A stretch of 64,000 bases of DNA. Source: Macrolepiota albuminosa (Eukaryota > Basidiomycota > Agaricomycetes > Agaricales > Agaricaceae). Positions 32,400 to 43,078 of this stretch are shown piece after piece. The translations under genes and the position numbers were made by a program. The stretch is from the NCBI GenBank assembly GCA_027475525.1, contig JAMWFC010000111.1, forward strand, positions 434,001 to 498,000, read 5' to 3'. The notes below the pieces were generated by a model that saw nothing but the letters and a program-made list of their open reading frames with translations, ran no database searches and was not told where the DNA came from. Position 1 is the first letter of the stretch, and the number at the start of each line of letters is the position of its first letter.

Positions 32400-33660
32400 T
32401 CAGAGACTCTGTATCTGAACGATAAGAAACTGTTTCTCATCAGTAAACTGCTCATCTATAGCGCGTGTTATCAGTTTGGAACTGAATGCTGTAGATAAAC
32501 CTCAAAACACACCATCCTTATCATTGTGGAAACCCTTCAAGAACACAAGAAGTTTTTCCTTGTTCCTTCGGAGGATAGTCTCAATTTGAGGCGGCTTCTT
32601 GGGGTTGGCCACAAAAACCTTAAAGACGTGGAAGGCCTCGAATTGGATGTTCTTACTCTTCTCGCGTAGAAGGTTCATCATCATCTTGAGGTTTGCCTCG
32701 TTGGCGATATACCGTGTCATGACATTGAAATTTGCACGGTCAAGAAGTATCTCTCCAAGAAGTTTCAGAGACTGACGCTTTGTGACGTAGTTGTTGGATA
32801 AAATTAATGTCGTGAAGGAAGAGAAGAACTAGATAGACAAATGGTAAGTTTACAGAAAGACAGGATATTGTCAAGAGCCCTACACGATCATAGTTCTTGT
32901 CAAGATATTCAGCAACCATAGGCTTATGCCGTGTCAATGTTTCCTTGAGGTTTGCGAAAGCATCGCAGGAGATGCCGAACGTCGTAGTCTCAATGTAGTG
33001 AGGAAATTTGTAGAACCTGGAAGGATCATTGTGAGAACACGTGCCAAGAATAAGCAGATACTCAAACTGGTCCGAATATAGCAAGATCTTCGCCAGTTGT
33101 TCATGGCGAAGCATCTCCTTCAAAACCATCCCTGTATTCAGTGCAATTTCTTCGTTCTCATATCCAGCGAGTGTTGCAAACATGATATCGTGTTTTGACG
33201 AAAGGTACTCCACGGTTGGCCATCTTGAACCTATCTGACGCCTCAAGAGGTTATTAAAGATTTGAACGACGTCTTTTCGTGCCTCGAACTCGAATCGCGC
33301 AATATGGACGATGAGGTGGTGTAAAAGGTCCGTCTGGTATGTTTCCTGTGCCAACTGAGCAATAAGCTCTGGCGCTGTCTCTGACTGGTGTCCATTCCCA
33401 CTCAAACGAGCATGAACTCAGATAACGTACCTCCGTCACCAAAGAGTAATGACTTGATTTGCTGCAAGCTCTTGGTAATATCCTCATTCGCCTGCGCCAA
33501 AGGTTAAGCTGTCCAGACGGACGGAGTACATAACATTCCTTCTTCCTACCTTTCTCCGAGTCTCCCCTCCTGGTGCACTTGGCTCTAGCTTTGATATGGC
33601 ATCACGCAGGCCACGAACAAGATCTGGCGGCGTCCTAGGCTTTGCCTTGAAAAAATTCAT
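32400..33660 (-). CDS. Mo25/Hym1 family scaffold protein
   Basis: Mo25-like proteins are armadillo/HEAT-like helical scaffolds that bind and activate GCK/STE20-type kinases; in fungi HymA/Hym1 acts in the RAM/MOR polarity and cell-separation pathway. The spliced protein starts [20 protein letters not shown] and includes [16 protein letters not shown] helices, [42 protein letters not shown] and [19 protein letters not shown], then [20 protein letters not shown] and FVANPKKP. It ends [16 protein letters not shown], reached over a last intron (GTGTGT..ATAG near 32450-32500). About six exons. ATG 33658-33660 is the family start. Intact. Confidence 0.88.
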
Positions 33661-34085
33661 AGTAGGCACCAAGGAGGAAAGTAATGAGGAGAGAGATGAC
33701 GCAGGACAGCTACTTCAAAATGGCAATCAAAGCTGCTCTGGTATCAGGGCCCCAGGTTTGGCTGATCGGCACGATCTAGCCACGTGGGTGACGGTAATTG
33801 CCGAAACTCACGAATCCGGTCATACGTCTCGAGCCGTTCGCAACGCCATCCGACAAAATCCATCAAGGTGAGCCCGAATCTATGCTCCTCTACGCCATAA
33901 AAGCATTCCATCGTATCCGGACGTCTCTTGGCTCCCTGGTGATATACGGTTTGACTGAATAGTTGGAGTTTTGGGCTGGATGGTATGGGTGTGACATGGA
34001 TGACTCTGGCGTGGAGATTCAGCTCAGATTTTTGTTTCTTGATTAACTGACTTGGAATATGTATCTGCTCTCTCGATCTGCATAG
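33661..34085. promoter_or_regulatory. shared divergent promoter region, Hym1 and RPL24
   Basis: The 425 bp between the two start codons must hold both promoters. No TATA box or named element is clear. T-rich stretches precede the RPL24 start. Confidence 0.4.
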
Positions 34086-34707
34086 ATGGTGCGTAACCAG
34101 CCTTTTATTGCAAGATCTGTGGTTCCCTAATTGAATTTTGCGAGTACAGAAGGTTGAAATAGACTCCTTCTCCGGCTACCGTATCTACCCAAGCAAGGGT
34201 AAGCTCTTTGTCCGCGGCGATAGTAAAGTCGGTCCTATCTTCTGTTTATTTTTTCATTCTCATTTCTGACCGATTTTAGGTCTTCCGTTTCGCCGGCTCC
34301 AAAAATGCTTCGCTCTTCTTGCAGCGCAAGAACCCCCGCAAGATCGCCTGGACACAGGTTTACCGCCGCATGCACAAGAAAGGTATCACTGAGGAAGTCG
34401 CCAAGAAGCGCTCGCGCAAGACTGTGAAGCACCAGCGTGGTATTGTTGGTGCTGACCTCGCCACCATTGCCGCAAGGAGGAATCAGACCGCCGCCGTTCG
34501 GGCCCAGCAACGGCTCGCTGCCATCTCTAAGGCGAAGTCTGAGAAGAAGGACAAGGAGGTGAAGAAGGAGAAGGCGAAGGTAAGCAATTTCGCTGTGGTT
34601 GGTCAAGGTCATGTATTGATGTGTTGTTTTAGCCCGCTACCCGCACGGCCACCACCGCACCCAAGGTATCGAAACAACAGATGAAGGGTGGTAAGGGTGG
34701 ACGATGA
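34086..34707 (+). CDS. RPL24: 60S ribosomal protein L24 (eL24)
   Basis: This is a large-subunit ribosomal protein at the subunit interface. Four exons: 34086-34088 (ATG alone), 34150-34227, 34280-34579 and 34633-34707. The spliced start is MKVEIDSFSGYRIYPSKGKL, then FVRGDSKVFRFAGSKN, LFLQRKNPRKIAWTQVYRRM, KKGITEEVAKKRSRKTVKHQ and a basic Ala/Lys-rich tail. The zinc-finger cysteines of archaeal eL24 are absent, as in other eukaryotes. All splice sites are GT..AG. The first coding exon is only the start codon, a pattern shared with two other genes in the window. Confidence 0.95.
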
Positions 34708-35559
34708 GCGTGAGGCGAGTGGTCTGTATGAGTTGAGATATGTTGTATGGCCTATGCACTCCACACGAAAATCCATGTGATACCATGCAAGCACGCATCA
34801 ACGTTCTTATTGTTGACACAGAGCATGTTGGGCTACCAAATGATTGCATGGAACCTGCCTCAGGTCTTAGTCTTCGAGTGCAAATTCATGCTTTAAGAAT
34901 GGTGTTATTGCCGCTTATAATTATCATAGAATTGTCTACCGCCTCACAGGCGTGAGGTAAGCTTGCAATTTCGTTTGATCAGAAATGGGTCATTTGCAGG
35001 GTTCGTGTAGAGTTGCTTCGATATATCTCGAGAATGTTCATGTCTTTGTCAGGATTGCAGTGAAAAAGCGAATTGATTCATTTTTGTCCTTCATCGCTAT
35101 CTTCTATCACAGTAGAGTAATCGTGCAGCAGGTTAGTGTGTACCATCTCAATAATACATCCTTGACATTGTGCCAGAAGTCCGCTTTGTGAATCTGATTG
35201 ACCATTTGACGACAACCACTGTCGATCCTGATTCATTATTTCCAGTCTCCGCGCGAGTTTCGATACGAGATTCCTTTAGGCTAAAAGATAGAAACCTTGT
35301 GCTCGATACTAAGGATCTAATTCAATGGGTGCTTGCCCTCGAGAGATGTTCCCCTTCGATACTCAAGACAGTATAATACAAGTGACAACTTGGCATGTAA
35401 AATGAGTGAGTGGTGGTGTATTTTTGAACTACAAAATAACTAGAACTAGATTACGATAACAATACGTGAGTAACTATGTGTAGTGGTGGGAGTGGGGGTA
35501 AATGCAAGTAAATCGGTATTAGCATCGTTAGTCATTAACATCTCATTTCTAACAGGCTT
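34708..35559. other. intergenic between converging RPL24 and HSP60
   Basis: About 850 bp of convergent 3' flank. Short frames only, no domain seen. Confidence 0.5.
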
Positions 35560-36745
35560 TTAGAAACCACCCATGCCACCCATACCTCCCATACCGCCCA
35601 TACCGCCCATGGGTGGTGCTGGCGCCTTTTCCTCGGGGGCTTCAACAACACTGCACTCGCTTGTAGTCAGCAAGCTCGCCACACCGCTCGCGTCGACAAG
35701 GGCTGTGCGGACGACCTTGAGAGGATCGACAATACCGGACTTGATCATATCAACATACTCGCCCTTCGCGGCATCGTAACCCCACGAGAACTTGTCGTCC
35801 GAGCCATACTGGGATAACAATGTACCAACAATCACACTCGACTCCTCACCCGCGTTGGTGAGGATGGCACGTGCAGGACCAGTGATTGCACGACGGATGA
35901 TGGCGACACCGAGCTCTTGGTCGAAGTTGGCGGTTGGGATAGGAGTTGCGTTTGCGGAAGTTGGGGATGAAGCTGAACCAGAGCCAGGTGAGGTGGTGGC
36001 GAGCATAAGGGATGCCTTAAGGAGGGCGACACCACCACCAGGAAGGATACCCTCTTCGACAGCAGCGCGGGTGGCGTTCAAAGCATCATCGTAGCGATCC
36101 TTCTTTTCGCCAACCTCAACTTCGGACGCACCGCCGACCTTGATGACAGCAACACCGCCGGAAAGCTTAGCGAGACGCTCCTGGAGCTTGGTGCGATCAT
36201 AATCAGATGTGGTGGGGTCAGCAATGAGTGAGCGCAACTGCTCGCAGCGGGCCTGGATGGCATCCTTGGAGCCCTCGCCGTTGAGGACAATAGTATCTTC
36301 TTTTGTGATGGTGATAGAACCGGTCGAACCAAGGAGGTCAACAGTGGCACGCTCAAGCTTAATGTCAAGCTCGTCTGTGAAGACAGTGCCTCCAGTGAGA
36401 ATGGCGAGATCACCTAGAATGGATTTGCGGTTGTCACCGAATCCAGGAGCTTTAACAGCCGCAACCTGGAGTTGACCGCGGAGCTTGTTGAGGATACAGG
36501 CAGCAAGAGCCTCGCCGTCGATGTCCTCAGCAATGATGACTAGGGGGCGACGCGCCTGGGCAGCAGCCTCCAATGAGGGAAGAATGTCTTGAAGGAGTGA
36601 AATCTTCTTCTCAGAGAGAAGGATGAAAGGTTTCTCAAACTCAACCTTCTGAGCCTTGACGTCAGTGACGAAGTACGGGGAAATGAAACCACGGTCGAAG
36701 CGCATGCCCTCTGTAATCTCAATTTCGTCCTCAATGGTCCTTCCT

Positions 36746-36779
<34 letters not shown>

Positions 36780-37496
36780 TCTCCATGGCCTGAGCAATGA
36801 GGTTGCCGATGTGAGTGTCACCATTCGCAGAAATGGTGGCAACCTGGGCAATTTCGGCAGTGGTAGTGATGGTCTTCGTGTGAGAGGCAAGGAAGTCTAC
36901 GACGCGGTCGACAGCAGCCTGTGAACCGCGGCGGAGATCCATGGGGTTGCAACCAGCGGCAACATTTTTGACACCCTCAGAGTAGATGGCACGAGCGAGG
37001 ACGGTTGCGGTGGTGGTACCGTCACCGGCAATCTCGTTTGTCTTTTGTGCGACATCCTGGACGAGACTAGGAAAAGGTCAGCAGTTTGAATGAAGGACGA
37101 AGGCGTATACATACCGGGCACCGAGGTTCTCGAACTTGTCCTGGAGGGTTATTGATTTTGCGACGGTGACACCGTCTGGAGAGGTAAACGTTACAATGCG
37201 TATAAAAGGGGCGAGTAGAACTTACCTTTGGTGATTTTGGGACCACCGAACGACTGCTCGATGATGACATTGCGACCTGTGCGACACATGAGCACCAGAA
37301 CGCAGAGAAAAGCGAGAAACAGACCCTTGGGACCGAGAGTGACACTGACTGCATTGGCGAGGACGTCGACGCCCTTCAGGATACTGGCCCTGCCCTCATT
37401 GGAGAACTTAATCTCCTTGTGGGCACCGCGAGAGAAAGCGGGCTTGGCCTTTGCGGCAACGCGACGGAGAGACTGGGACGAGGAGAGACGGTGCAT
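35560..37496 (-). CDS. HSP60: mitochondrial chaperonin HSP60
   Basis: This GroEL-type chaperonin folds imported proteins in the mitochondrial matrix. The N-terminus [20 protein letters not shown] is an arginine-rich presequence, followed by the mature start [19 protein letters not shown]. The ATP-binding signatures are LGPKG (split by an intron), DGTTTAT and GGGVALL. The protein ends with the GGM repeat tail typical of HSP60. Four exons: the last large one starts within [18 protein letters not shown] and introns lie at about 37060-37110, 37170-37225 and 37280-37330. Start 37494-37496. It is head-to-head with HSP10, its co-chaperonin, across 155 bp that hold a perfect heat-shock element. Confidence 0.96.
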
Positions 37497-37651
37497 TTTC
37501 AGCGAAGTGCAAAGTTAGAACGTCACAGCAAATTTTTAAATCAGGGCGCTCGGCTTTCTCCTAATTTCTAGAAATTTCAGTCACGTGGCACAATTTATGC
37601 ACAGAAACGTCCAGTTTTTCTTGCTTCACCAACTTCATCCCTTCACGAGCA
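37497..37651. promoter_or_regulatory. bidirectional HSP60/HSP10 promoter with heat-shock element
   Basis: The 155 bp between the two start codons contain TTCTAGAAATTTC at 37566-37578, three perfect alternating nTTCn/nGAAn units, the binding site of trimeric heat-shock factor. A CACGTG E-box follows at 37582-37587. One HSE centrally placed could drive both genes and keep the 60- and 10-kDa subunits balanced. Confidence 0.8.
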
Positions 37652-38123
37652 ATGGTACGTCTTCTCGTCGTCTCCAACAGCGACCACCACTCACTCCACG
37701 CGCACAGGCCGCCCAAGCAACCTTCAAGTCCATCAGGTCCGTCATCCCCCTCCTTGACCGCGTTCTTGTCCAGCGCTTCAAGCCTGAGACGGTGCGTCCC
37801 TTTCCACCATCTTTTCTCCGCTTACACCCCTCCAGAAAACTGCTTCTGGCATCTTCCTTCCCACCTCGTCCACCACCAGCCCTCTTCCGGAGGCTACCGT
37901 CATCGCCGTAGGTCCAGGTGCACCCAACAAGGATGGCCAAATCGTGCCTACACAGGTCAAGGCTGGTGACCGCGTCCTTCTGCCAGGATGGGGTGGCAAC
38001 TCCATCAAGGTTGGAGAAGAGGTATGTTAATCTGTCCTTGTGTTCGAATTACTAGCTGAACGTCTCACGCAGGAATACTTCCTCTTCAAGGATAGTGATA
38101 TCCTTGCCAAAATCCAAGAGTAA
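37652..38123 (+). CDS. HSP10: mitochondrial co-chaperonin HSP10
   Basis: This GroES-type lid of the HSP60 cage acts in the mitochondrial matrix. Exons: 37652-37654 (ATG alone), 37708-37791, 37836-38021 and 38073-38123. Spliced, it reads MAAQATFKSIRSVIPLLDRV, then LVQRFKPETKTASGIFLP, the mobile loop, VIAVGPGAPNKDGQIVP, VKAGDRVLLPGWGGNSIKV and ends EYFLFKDSDILAKIQE. Length about 106 residues, normal for the family. All introns are GT..AG. Like RPL24, its first coding exon is only the start codon. Expected to be heat-induced with HSP60 through the shared HSE. Confidence 0.95.
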
Positions 38124-38441
38124 CTTTACAATTAACTTGCACTCGGAGTGTAGGGTTTCTTGGGATTGCGCCCGATGCCTCCGCTAAAAATGCGACGACT
38201 GAACACTTTTGTGGCCATGTGTTCACCTAGTCGCCATACCACCTACTCATGATGCTTTCCCGCTTTGCATGTACTTAGCATATCTCATCTTCTAGTTAGT
38301 CAATAATGAACACGAATCTCCACTCAAATTTGTATCTTTCAAGCGATTTATAGGATGTCATATTCGTTATTTACAAACGTCAACCTTGCACTAGATATAG
38401 TCAGTATTCTAAACTGATTATTTTTGCCACTCACCCCTTTT
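38124..38441. other. convergent 3' flanks, nothing supported
   Basis: About 320 bp of AT-rich DNA between HSP10 and the small secreted protein gene. Confidence 0.5.
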
Positions 38442-38686
38442 CTATGCGCACACGTCATGCGAACACCCACAATCCGCTAAACTACTGTCAGCGCCACCCT
38501 TAACAACCAGATTCGGTCTAAGCATCACATACCATCCCTAGGTGCTCCACAGGGGCACAATGACTGTATGCAAAATGTCTGTCGTGTTTCCACCAGCGCC
38601 GAAGGTGCTGGTGCTGGTTGCGGCATGGAGTTCACAGCTTGAGCAAGGATGATGCCAAAGACAGCGAGAATGGTTTGGAGTTGCAT
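38442..38686 (-). CDS. candidate small secreted cysteine-rich protein
   Basis: Exon 1 is 38686-38533, exon 2 38476-38442, joined over a 56-nt intron (GTATGT..TTTAG). The 62-residue product has a clear signal peptide, MQLQTILAVFGIILAQAVNS, then a Pro/Ala-rich spacer, a possible basic cleavage point near TRQ, and a C-terminus with six cysteines in 23 residues (FCIQSLCPCGAPR, DADCGCSHDVCA). Even cysteine number suggests disulfides. A TATAAAAG box lies about 60 bp upstream (38745-38752, minus strand). No family recognised; effector-like or defence-like roles are guesses. Without splicing the frame stops after 53 residues and loses three cysteines, which is why I prefer the spliced form. Confidence 0.55.
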
Positions 38687-38752
38687 GGCTGCAGGGTCAA
38701 GAATTACTCTGTCTATGTATGTATAAATCGCGAAAACACCCCTTTTATATCA

Positions 38753-40435
38753 TACACACAGCCAAGAACATTACTCCCGATCAACCTGGATTGACGAGGA
38801 TTTTACGGTGTAGGCACAACGCCGAGTAATACGCCCCTTTTTCTTTGCCGCATCTCCTTCATTTCTCGTGCACCTCCATGGTGGAAACCTGCATCGTGAG
38901 GTGTGTTCCTTGGCGCTCTAGGCCTCGTATCATGTTCACATTATCCTTCCGGCTGTCATCCGCCTTTTCATGTTCGGCGTTCAACCTGCCTAGATGACAA
39001 TTCTAGAATTCGGACTCTCAATCGACAATGAATCATTATATTCGGGAAACACTCTCAAGTGGCTCCATTTCATTAGTTCTGCCGGTCTAGACGTTGAGGC
39101 GCAACTTGCAGCAAGGCATGGGCATTAATCTTTAGAAGATGGCCCGGAAATGTCTCCTCTTGGGTTGCAATATATCTACTTAGGTCCAGGTGGATACCGA
39201 TCAGTCGGCCTCTTTACAAAGGCGCACTTCTGCTAGGACTTCGCAACCCATATAAGCTCAAGGCTAGGCCAATCCTTACCGACTCCATGCTCAGTCAGAA
39301 GAAAGGATAATACGAAATGCTCTATTAACTTCTGGAAAGTCAGCAATTCTTTAACGAAACTCATCTGCTACTGCATTGCCTCGTACCTGACACTACAAGG
39401 GGAAAAAGTTCAGTGATGTTGACCTCACAGAAAAATTAGGCAAACCTGGAATTAGGGGACACAACTCCACTTCCGAGACTAACTCCTTATCTGAAACTGT
39501 CGAATTGTTTCATTGCATTAGAAACGCACACGTTTCTCCAGAGTCAAAAGTGTGTGAAGGTTAAAATGCAATGACAACCCACTTAATACTCATCTCCTTC
39601 TCAATAATTTTATCCTTCTTTCAAGCTGGAGGTGGATTGAATTATGAGCAGGGATTGAGGGTGGAACGAGGAGTTAAGGGATGGCCTCGATTTGTTATAG
39701 CGCGAACGATGGCGAACACTGCTCAATTCGCGGCGGCTGGCATTCGCGGCTGAGGGAGCCTGCGACTGCAATCACTTCTCAATGACAATATCAAACCACC
39801 GATTTGCACATGACGCAAAACCACGTGTGGTTTTTCCAATTTTTGGCTATCTAGGTGGTGTGAAATAAAAACCGGAATGTAAATCCCAAGAATCCCAGAT
39901 GGACAGATTATACTAAAAAGATGGAAACGAGTTCGGAGGCATCATTCTCGGCATCATGAAGTCCGTTGCATTTATCGTGGACTTTTTCTAAGGAAAAGAC
40001 GAACGCTGGGCGCAATTGCAGAAATGGTGAGCACATGCCAAAAGGCTGCAGGGGTAATCGCCACATCGGCACTGGTGAAGCGATAATCAAGGCAGAGCGT
40101 CAGGTCAGAATTAATGACCGACATGGTTCGGTGGTTGTCCGATCGAGGTTGCGCAACAAATATGGTCAAAGAGGCATCGGTATCGCATTTCACCACAATT
40201 TTCATATGGGCGACGAAGGGCGGACACCATCAAGACTTCAGAGAAATATTAGACTCAAGTAATGGATTTCGTTGTTATGTCGTCTCACAAGTGAGCGATT
40301 GAACTGACGGGGTCTTGGATCTGTATTTTTTGCTTCAGAATGAGCAGAAACAAAATTTGGTAGCTCTGCTGAGTTAAAAGTTAACATGACCTTCACAAAG
40401 CTTTCGGAATCGAGAACGTTAAAAAGACAATCTTG
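38753..40435. other. long intergenic stretch, no gene established
   Basis: About 1.7 kb. A frame at 39571-39753 (plus) begins with a hydrophobic stretch but has no other support. On the minus strand at 39908-40205, broken frames include NGLHDAENDA, which faintly recalls the end of the Gfd2/YDR514C-like exonuclease domain (usually HNAGNDA); this may be a decayed gene. Confidence 0.3.
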
Positions 40436-40537
40436 TGCCCCCTGCAAGGCTCGAACTTGCGACCTCAGGATGAATTGTAGCCATGCTACCTCATATTTCT
40501 ATGAGACCTGCGCTCTAGCCAACTGAGCCAAGGAGGC
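40436..40537 (-). tRNA. tRNA-Met (CAT), elongator type, with intron
   Basis: The 102-nt gene folds as a tRNA. The acceptor stem is GCCTCCT with AGGGGGC plus discriminator A. The D stem is GCTC/GAGC, the anticodon CAT (complement of 40501-40503), and the T arm GCAAG-TTCGAGC-CTTGC. An intron of about 29 nt follows position 37. The sequence around the anticodon (AGGTCTCATA-intron-ATCCTGAGGTCG) resembles elongator tRNA-Met of plants, which also has an intron. The acceptor first pair is G-C, so it is not the initiator. Confidence 0.9.
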
Positions 40538-40729
40538 GACATACACAGATTACAACAATTTTACCCAGAGACCCAGATGAGTGTAGCAAGAGATGATTCC
40601 CAAGACATCCATAAAGCAAGTCGACGCCATTTAAAGTCAGTGCTTCCATTTCGTAAGAAAAAAACCTCTCTCTTGACCTAGAGAACGACCCCATTCAGCT
40701 ATTCCCATCTTCACTACACATGTTTATGT

Positions 40730-42919
40730 TCATTCAATAAGCTTTCCACTATCCCATCCTTGTAGGGTAGACGTCTTCTTCAACCACGCCACAAGCTCAT
40801 CTCTTTTCACCTGCGTACCCTTGTCTTCCGACATTACCTTGACCTTCTGTCCATTCACAATTTCCCACTTCTGCTCCTTAACACGCACATAGCCTGAAAC
40901 CCACTCTTCAGGCGCAATGATGATGACGAAAGGCACCTCGTCTTTCTCGCTTGCCGCAAACTGCGCTTGATGCTTCGGCTTATTCTTTGCCAAAAAGTCC
41001 GTCTGAAACAGGAAAAAATTCTTCAATCCAAATAAGAGAACACGAGGACAATAATAACGCACCTTAATCCCCGCCTCCCTGAGCTGCTGAATGAGTTCCA
41101 CACGCTCCTTCAACAGACCATCACCCATGCTCACGACATACGCTTGTGTCTCCTTACTCCGCATGCCCTTCTCCACCCATTTTGGCCAGACAATAGCAAA
41201 CACACGGTCCAACCCAATGCTCACACCAATGCATGGCAGCTCAGCAGCCTTCTTGCCCTCCGCAGCAGCTGCGGCATTGAACATACCTACAAGGCCATCA
41301 TACCGCCCCCCTGCGGCAATAGATCCCACGCCTACTTGCGACTCGTCGACTTCGTCCTCATCATCCCCAGCCTTGGGCTTTTTAGACTTCTTGGAAGGAG
41401 GTGGGGCGGACGAGCCATCTTTGAAACCTGGTGGCGCAGAAGCTTCCACAACCGCCTCGTAGATAATACCAGTGTAGTAGTCGAGACCGCGTGCAAGGGA
41501 TAGGTCGAATGAAAACTAAACAAGGTTAGTGCCCCCGGAATTGGGAGTTGGGTGAAAGTTGACTGACCTTATCAAGAACTTTGTACACTTCAAGAAGGCC
41601 AAATAGAATGGCCATGTCAGCGATACCTTGTGTTGCGCTAGCGTTTGCAGTTAGAATCGCGTCGGCTTTGAGTTTCTCAAGGAGTTCCGGACCGCCTGTC
41701 GTAGGTTAAGCAGTGATTGCATTGTGGTAGTTTAGTTATACCCTTGAGTTTCACATATTCCCCAATTTTGTCTGCGACTGCACCGTCTAGACCCTTTTCT
41801 TCAGTCATTTCCTTCTTGACCTCCGCCCAGGGTAGCTGTCATGTCAAAGGCCATTAAAAATAATCATCCTTACGCCACTAGCAACATACCTTGTCAAGTT
41901 TGTCCACAGCCGATGAGATTGCACGGATGCTCGCTGCGGGAACACCGCATACTTCGAAAATACCATCAAGGATTTTTCTGTGATTTAACTAAAGGCCATG
42001 AATGTGTTAACTTCGAGTAGCAAAAACATGTCAGGCAGTCGACCTTGATCGTGTATTCGCCCACATCTAGCTTCGTTAATACCGTGCACAACAAACTCAT
42101 CAGCTCTGCGTCTGGTATCATTGGATCCCAGGTACCCGATATATCGAAGTCCTGGCGCAAGGTCGAGTCAATGATTCTCCAGCAATATGCACCTCATACT
42201 GACAGCTTGTTTGAACTCGCGCATTCGGCCTTTGCTCATGACGGGGTTGTCTCGTCTGTAGACCTTGCCGACCTGCCAAATCTTGCTTTGTGTGTTGTTG
42301 GCCCCGACCATGGCTAGGTATCGCGCAAGGGGGACAGTATGGTCATAGCGCAGTGCCAGCTGCTCGCCACCCTGGTCCATTAGATCGAAAATAAGTTTCG
42401 CATCCTCGCCGTACTTGCCGGTAAGGACGTCTTTGCGTTCAAAGACGGGTGTGTCCAGCTCGGCCCCGCCGAAGGTAGTAAACACGTCTACCACAGTGCG
42501 TTCGATATGTGCACGGCAGAACATCTCGGCAGGCCCATAGTCACGCGTACCCTATCAACTGTTAGCGCTTGATGGAAACCATCTTATAATGTAGAGCACA
42601 CTTTGGCGGTCTTGAGCAAAAGACGTTCACGTTTTTTGCCTTCTGCTCCAGAAGATTTGCCCTTTGCCAGCGCCAGGGCACGCTGGAGCTCACCCAGATG
42701 CTTTTTCGCGTCCTCGATGGCTTGCTGATCGGCGTCATCTTTCTTGAGAGACGCTAAGAGGGTCTTTTGTGACTCTATATCGCGCTGTTGGGAGGCAATG
42801 TCCGCCATTGGTCTACTTGCCTGTGTGGTGTATGTTCTATGGAGGTATTGACGAAGGCAAAAGGTCGAAAACTGGGATCGATGGAGGCGGAACAGAGCCC
42901 GCTGTGGCAGTAGTAGCAT
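40730..42919 (-). CDS. histidyl-tRNA synthetase, probably dual cytosolic/mitochondrial
   Basis: This class II synthetase charges tRNA-His. From the N-terminus: an Arg/Ser-rich presequence ([20 protein letters not shown]), an internal ATG at 42806-42808 (MADIASQQ), a Lys-rich helical extension, and [20 protein letters not shown]. Motif 1/2 areas include [15 protein letters not shown] and [20 protein letters not shown]. HisA is [13 protein letters not shown], His[12 protein letters not shown], and motif 3 [12 protein letters not shown]. The C-terminal anticodon-binding domain ends [13 protein letters not shown]. About nine exons. A Lys/Asp-rich insertion precedes HisB. Two start codons in one frame suggest one gene serves both compartments, as for yeast HTS1. 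Divergent from LCB2. Confidence 0.92.
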
Positions 42920-43078
42920 CTAAAAAATCGGCGCGTGACTTGTGCGTGACTCATCTAGGATCTTATCTTATCACGGATGCCGAAAGGGTGATGGAGCTGC
43001 CATTTACGTATTTCGTGTTTTGTCACGATTTTTGCTGGTTTCGGTTGAGCCGTCCTCTCGTTGTCTGCGACGTCCACC
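42920..43078. promoter_or_regulatory. shared divergent promoter, HisRS and LCB2
   Basis: Only 159 bp separate the two longest start codons, so both promoters lie here. If the internal HisRS start is used from a shorter mRNA, transcription would begin inside 42809-42919. No named element seen. Confidence 0.4.

Noticed and set aside
36543..36890. Long antisense and other-phase frames within HSP60
   Set aside because: They arise from strong codon bias in a highly expressed gene; the HSP60 frame accounts for the sequence.
39571..39753. Possible small secreted protein of 60 residues
   Set aside because: The hydrophobic start is weak, the rest has no pattern, and no promoter or splice support was seen.
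39908..40205. Possible Gfd2/YDR514C-like exonuclease remnant (NGLHDAENDA)
   Set aside because: Only one short motif resembles the family and the frame is broken; too little to annotate as a gene.
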